From NCBI GenBank assembly GCA_905221605.1, contig CAJNDS010001712.1:1-10314 (forward strand): a DNA stretch of 10,314 bases, in the 5' to 3' direction. Each line of letters starts with the position of its first letter. Position 1 is the first letter of the stretch. This document shows, in pieces, positions 7,436 through 10,314 of the stretch. The notes under the pieces are model-generated. The model had not been told where the DNA came from. It saw nothing but the letters and a program-made list of their open reading frames with translations, and made no database searches. This DNA comes from Symbiodinium natans (Eukaryota > Sar > Dinophyceae > Suessiales > Symbiodiniaceae). Made by a program: the position numbers and the translations under genes.

Positions 7436-7632
7436 GCCAAAAGCCCGGCTTTCAGGGCACCAAAAACCTTGAACGGCCCGAAGCCCCCACAACGTTCCAA
7501 ACACCCCCGCCCCCCCAGCTTTCTCCAGCCCCTCCAAGCCCCTTCACAACCCCCAACCGCCCCCCCCCCCAGCCCCCTCCCCACCCCCCCCCCCACCTCC
7601 CCCAAGCCTGGCACTTTCGTTCAAAAGCAAAA
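7436..7632 (+). repeat. C-rich tract of module 2, without the 9-bp minisatellite
   Basis: A mixed-sequence start (AGCCAAAAGCCCGGCTTTC, to about 7490) is followed by irregular C-runs up to 11 C long near 7560-7595. It sits where modules 1 and 3 have (CCAGCCCCT)n. Some CTCCAGCCCCTCC remains at about 7525. No supported gene is present; the Pro-rich plus frame 7469-7792 and the Gly-rich minus frame follow from composition. Confidence 0.75.
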
Positions 7633-7748
7633 GAAAAAACCGGTCAAAACCCCGTCAAAACCCCGTCAAAACCCCGTCAAAACCCCGTCAAAACCCCGTC
7701 AAAACCCGTCAAAACCCCGTCAAAACCGGTCAAAACTCGGTCAAAACC
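7633..7748 (+). repeat. 11-bp array (CAAAACCCCGT)n, module 2
   Basis: About nine or ten copies of an 11-bp unit lie here; one lacks a C and the edge copies read CAAAACCGGT or CAAAACTCGGT. It is homologous in position and lead sequence to the AAAACCCCCC arrays of the other modules, but with its own homogenised unit. Confidence 0.93.
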
Positions 7749-7776
7749 CCGGACACAAACCCTATACAATTTCTAT
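7749..7776 (+). repeat. Left box before telomere block 3
   Basis: The 28-bp box is identical to the others. The inverted-repeat arm lies at 7765-7776 and its partner at 8402-8413. Confidence 0.95.
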
Positions 7777-8387
7777 AAACCCTAAACCCTAAACCCTAAA
7801 CCCTAAACCCTAAACCCTAAACCCTAAACCCTAAACCCTAAACCCTAAACCCTAAACCCTAAACCCTAAACCCTAAACCCTAAACCTAAACCCTAACCCT
7901 AAACCCTAAACCCCTACCCTAACCCTTAAACCCTAACGCCAACCCTAAACCCCTAAACCCGAACCCCTAAACCCTACAACCTAAACCCTAAACCCTAAAC
8001 CCTAAACCCTAAACCCTAAACCTAAACCCAACACTAACCCTAAACCCCTAAACCTAACCCCTAAACCCTAAAACCCTAAACCTAAACCCAAAACCCTAAA
8101 CCCTAACCCTAACCCTAAACCAAACCTAAACCCTAAACCTAAACCCTAAACCCTAAACCCAACCCTAAACCCTAAACCCAACCTAAACCTAAACCTCAAA
8201 CCCTAAACCCTAACCCTAAACCCTAAACCCTAAACCCGAAACCCTAAACCCTAAAAACCTAACCCTAAAACCTAACCCTAAACCTAAACCCTCAACCCTA
8301 ACCCTAAACCCTAAACCTAAACCTCTAAACCCTAACCCTAACCCTAACCCTAAACCCTAAACCCTAAACCCTAAAACCCTAAACCCT
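7777..8387 (+). repeat. Telomere-type array, block 3, degenerate from about 7884
   Basis: The first 107 bp are perfect heptamers. From about 7884 to 8375 the period breaks down into mixtures of CCCTAA, CCTAAA, CCCCTAAA and CCCTAAAA with isolated substitutions such as AACGCC and CCCGAAC. The last few units are regular again before CAAGG. This is either old sequence that lost homogeneity or a poorly resolved stretch of the assembly. Confidence 0.93.
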
Positions 8388-8473
8388 CAAGGCCAGAATA
8401 AATAGAAATTGTAAGTGTTTCATTACGAGCAGCTCGTGCAATAATCCTTCATCCTTCACAGTGCAAAAATATT
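8388..8473 (+). repeat. Right box after telomere block 3
   Basis: It matches 6643-6728 throughout, including ACGAGCAGCTCGT at 8425-8437 and the arm ATAGAAATTGTA at 8402-8413. It continues AGCCAAACCCTTCAGCC, a segment missing from module 1 but echoed in module 2 (AGCCAAAAGCCC). Confidence 0.93.
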
Positions 8474-8511
8474 AGCCAAACCCTTCAGCCAGCCCCCTTT
8501 CAGCCCACTTG

Positions 8512-8934
8512 CCCCCCTCCACCCCTCCAGCCCCTCCAGCCCCTCCAGCCCCTCCAGCCCCTCCCCTCCAGCCCCTCCAGCCCCTCCAGCCCCTCCAGCC
8601 CCTCCAGCCCCTCCAGCCCCTCCAGCCCCTCCCAGCCCCTCCAGCCACTCCGGCCCCTCCGGCCCTTCCAGCCCCTCCAGCCCCTCCAGCCCCTCCAGCC
8701 CCTCCACCTCCACCTCCAGCCCTCCAGCCCCTCCAGCCCTCCACAGCCTCCAGCCCCCCTCCAGCCCCTCCAGCCCCTCCAGCCCCTCCAGCCCCTCCAG
8801 CCCCTCCAGCGGCTCCAGCCCCTCCAGCCCCTCCAGCCCCTCCAGCCAATCCAGCCAATCCAGCTCCAGCCCCTCCAGCCCCTACAGCCCCGCCAGCCCC
8901 TCCAGCCCCTCCCCCAGCCCCAGCCCCACAACCC
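8512..8934 (+). repeat. 9-bp minisatellite (CCAGCCCCT)n, module 3
   Basis: A near copy of 6745-7165: from CCACTCCGG at 8645 to CACAACCCCAAGG at 8927 the offset stays 1774, with no indel. The 5' part differs in copy number and has a CCCCTCCCCTCC join near 8560. Long frames on both strands are artefacts of the repeat. Confidence 0.95.
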
Positions 8935-9009
8935 CAAGGACAAAAGCAAAAACAAAACCCGGCAAAACCCCCCAAAACCCCCCAAAACCCCCCAAAACCC
9001 CCCAAAACC
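8935..9009 (+). repeat. A4C6 array, module 3
   Basis: The CAAAAGCAAAAACAAAACCC lead is followed by about five AAAACCCCCC units, more uniform than in module 1. It ends at the left box. Confidence 0.9.
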
Positions 9010-9037
9010 CCGGACACAAACCCTATACAATTTCTAT
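9010..9037 (+). repeat. Left box before telomere block 4
   Basis: The 28-bp box is identical to the others. The arm TACAATTTCTAT lies at 9026-9037 and its partner at 9234-9245; here the arm match extends to 13 bases. Confidence 0.95.
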
Positions 9038-9219
9038 AAACCCTAAACCCTAAACCCTAAACCCTAAACCCTAAACCCTAAACCCTAAACCCTTAAACCT
9101 AAACCCTAAACCCTAAACCCTAAACCCTAAACCCTAAACCCTAAACCCTAAACCCTAAACCCTAAACCCTAAACCCTAAACCCTAAACCCTAAACCCTAA
9201 ACCCTAAACCCTAAACCCT
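9038..9219 (+). repeat. Telomere-type array (AAACCCT)n, block 4
   Basis: The block is 182 bp, equal to 26 heptamers, regular except for one CCCTTAAACCT slip near 9091. The CAAG junction on the right is in the usual phase. Confidence 0.97.
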
Positions 9220-9268
9220 CAAGACCAGGATAAATAGAAATTGTATGTGTTTCATTACGAATAGCTCG
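9220..9268 (+). repeat. Right box after telomere block 4, truncated at the macro-repeat junction
   Basis: It starts CAAGACCAGGATAAATAG and keeps GTGTTTCATTACGA, then reads ATAGCTCG where other copies have GCAGCTCGTGC. Homology ends at about 9268. The sequence then reads ATTCCTGCAGG and enters the leader seen at position 1. Confidence 0.88.
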
Positions 9269-9278
9269 ATTCCTGCAG
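9269..9278. other. Junction between telomere module and next macro-repeat unit
   Basis: Ten bases separate the truncated right box from the leader copy at 9279. They include most of the 8-bp palindrome CCTGCAGG at 9272-9279, whose last base is the first base of the leader. Position 1 of the window is the equivalent of 9279, so the left counterpart of this junction is not visible. Confidence 0.6.
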
Positions 9279-10314
9279 GCAAAGAGGTTTAAGTAAATTG
9301 AACATATTGGCACAGTTGACCCCTGCAAACCCTTATCCTGGCTCACTAGTTACCTCAACTAGGGAGGAGAAGGCCAAGCTCCTTGATTGCATTCACACAA
9401 GCCCCGATCCCTGACCCAAATTCAGGAGGCTAACGCAAGGCTCGTATTCACACAGGCTTTGATCACATCCCGACCTGGAATGCAAGGCTCCCGACCCAGT
9501 TGTGGGGGGGGGGGAAACGCAAAGGCTCCTTCAGTTACATAAGCCCTGCTCACACACCGACCCAATTAGGGAGGTGAATACAAAGGCTCCTTGGCAGCAT
9601 TCACACAGGCTCTGATCACATCCCGACCCAATTAGGGAGGGGAACGCAAAGGCTCCATGTCTGCATTTACACAGGCCCTCATCACATCCCGACCCAATTA
9701 GGGAGGGGAATGCAAGGCTCCTTGGCTGCATTTACACAGGCCCTGATCACATCCCGACCCAATTAGGGAGGTGAATACAAAGGCTCCTGGGCTGCATTTA
9801 CACAGACCCTGATCACATCCTGACCCAATTCGGGAGGTGAACACTGCATTTACACAGGCCCTGATCACATCCTGACCCAAAGTAGGAAGAGAAACAAAAG
9901 GCTCCTTGGCTGCATTTACACAGGCCCTGATCACATCCCGACCCAATTAGGGAGGTGACTACAAAGGCTCCTTGGCAGCATTCACACAGGCCCTGATCAC
10001 ATCCCGACCCAATTAGGGAGGGGAATGCAAGGCTCCTTGGCTGCATTGACACAGGCCCTGATCACATCCCGACCCAATTAGGGAGAATCACAAGGCTCCT
10101 TGGCTGCATTTGCACAGGTCTTGATCACATCCCGACCCAATTAGGGAGGTGACTACAAAGGCTCCTTGGCAGCATTCACAGAGGCCCTGATCACATCCCG
10201 ACCCAATTAGGGAGGGGAATGCAAGGCTCCTTGGCTGCATTGACACAGGCCCTGATCACATCCCGACCCAATTAGGGAGGAGGACAAGGCTCCTTGGCTG
10301 CATTTACACAGGTC
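9279..10314 (+). repeat. Second copy of leader plus 65-bp satellite array
   Basis: 9279-10243 repeats 1-966 with about a dozen differences. From 10244 to the window edge this copy continues with regular monomers (GACACAGGCCCTGATCAC), whereas the first copy is scrambled after 966. The satellite probably continues beyond the window. Confidence 0.95.

Noticed and set aside
8456-9039. A second set of similar long open frames on both strands
   Set aside because: Same cause: a near copy of the minisatellite at 6745-7165, running into A4C and telomere repeats.
9265-9285. Cloning-vector polylinker at CCTGCAGGC
   Set aside because: Only this palindrome matches; the flanks do not continue into a known polylinker order, and the leader recurs at position 1.

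Overview
The window looks like subtelomeric or repeat-rich nuclear DNA from a eukaryote with plant-type telomeres (CCCTAAA on this strand, TTTAGGG on the other). That repeat is used by land plants, many algae, dinoflagellates, chromerids and some apicomplexans. Nothing here fixes the species. GC-rich gene fragments, a Josephin-type deubiquitinase remnant and a possible Helitron-like fragment would fit an alga or dinoflagellate, but that is inference. No prokaryotic operon, rRNA, tRNA, CRISPR array or intact gene was found.

Layout. Positions 1-84 are a short non-satellite leader. It runs into a tandem satellite of about 65 bp (85-2949 and 3810-4186) that has higher-order structure. The satellite is interrupted at 2950-3809 by a GC-rich coding fragment flanked by a 9-bp direct repeat. 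After the satellite come a Josephin-domain pseudogene (4187-4597), a gene-poor stretch that turns AT-rich (4598-5485) and a small AT-rich repeat family (5486-5850). From 5851 to 9268 there are four telomere-repeat blocks (602, 91, 611 and 182 bp) in a modular arrangement: C-rich tract or (CCAGCCCCT)n, then an A4C-rich array, then a 28-bp left box, (AAACCCT)n, and a right box. The left and right boxes carry a perfect 12-bp inverted repeat around every telomere block. From 9279 the leader and satellite begin again, nearly identical to 1-966.

The window therefore covers one complete period (9278 bp) plus about 1 kb of a second copy of a macro-repeat that joins satellite, gene fragments and interstitial telomere blocks. 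The copies differ by about a dozen changes, so the second is not a plain re-reading of the first. Only two coding remnants are credible and both are truncated. Long proline/alanine or glycine/tryptophan-rich frames at 6634-7280 and 8456-9039 come from the 9-bp minisatellite. Cysteine-rich frames in the satellite are also repeat artefacts. Nothing suggests that the genes act together. The organised content is the repeat architecture.
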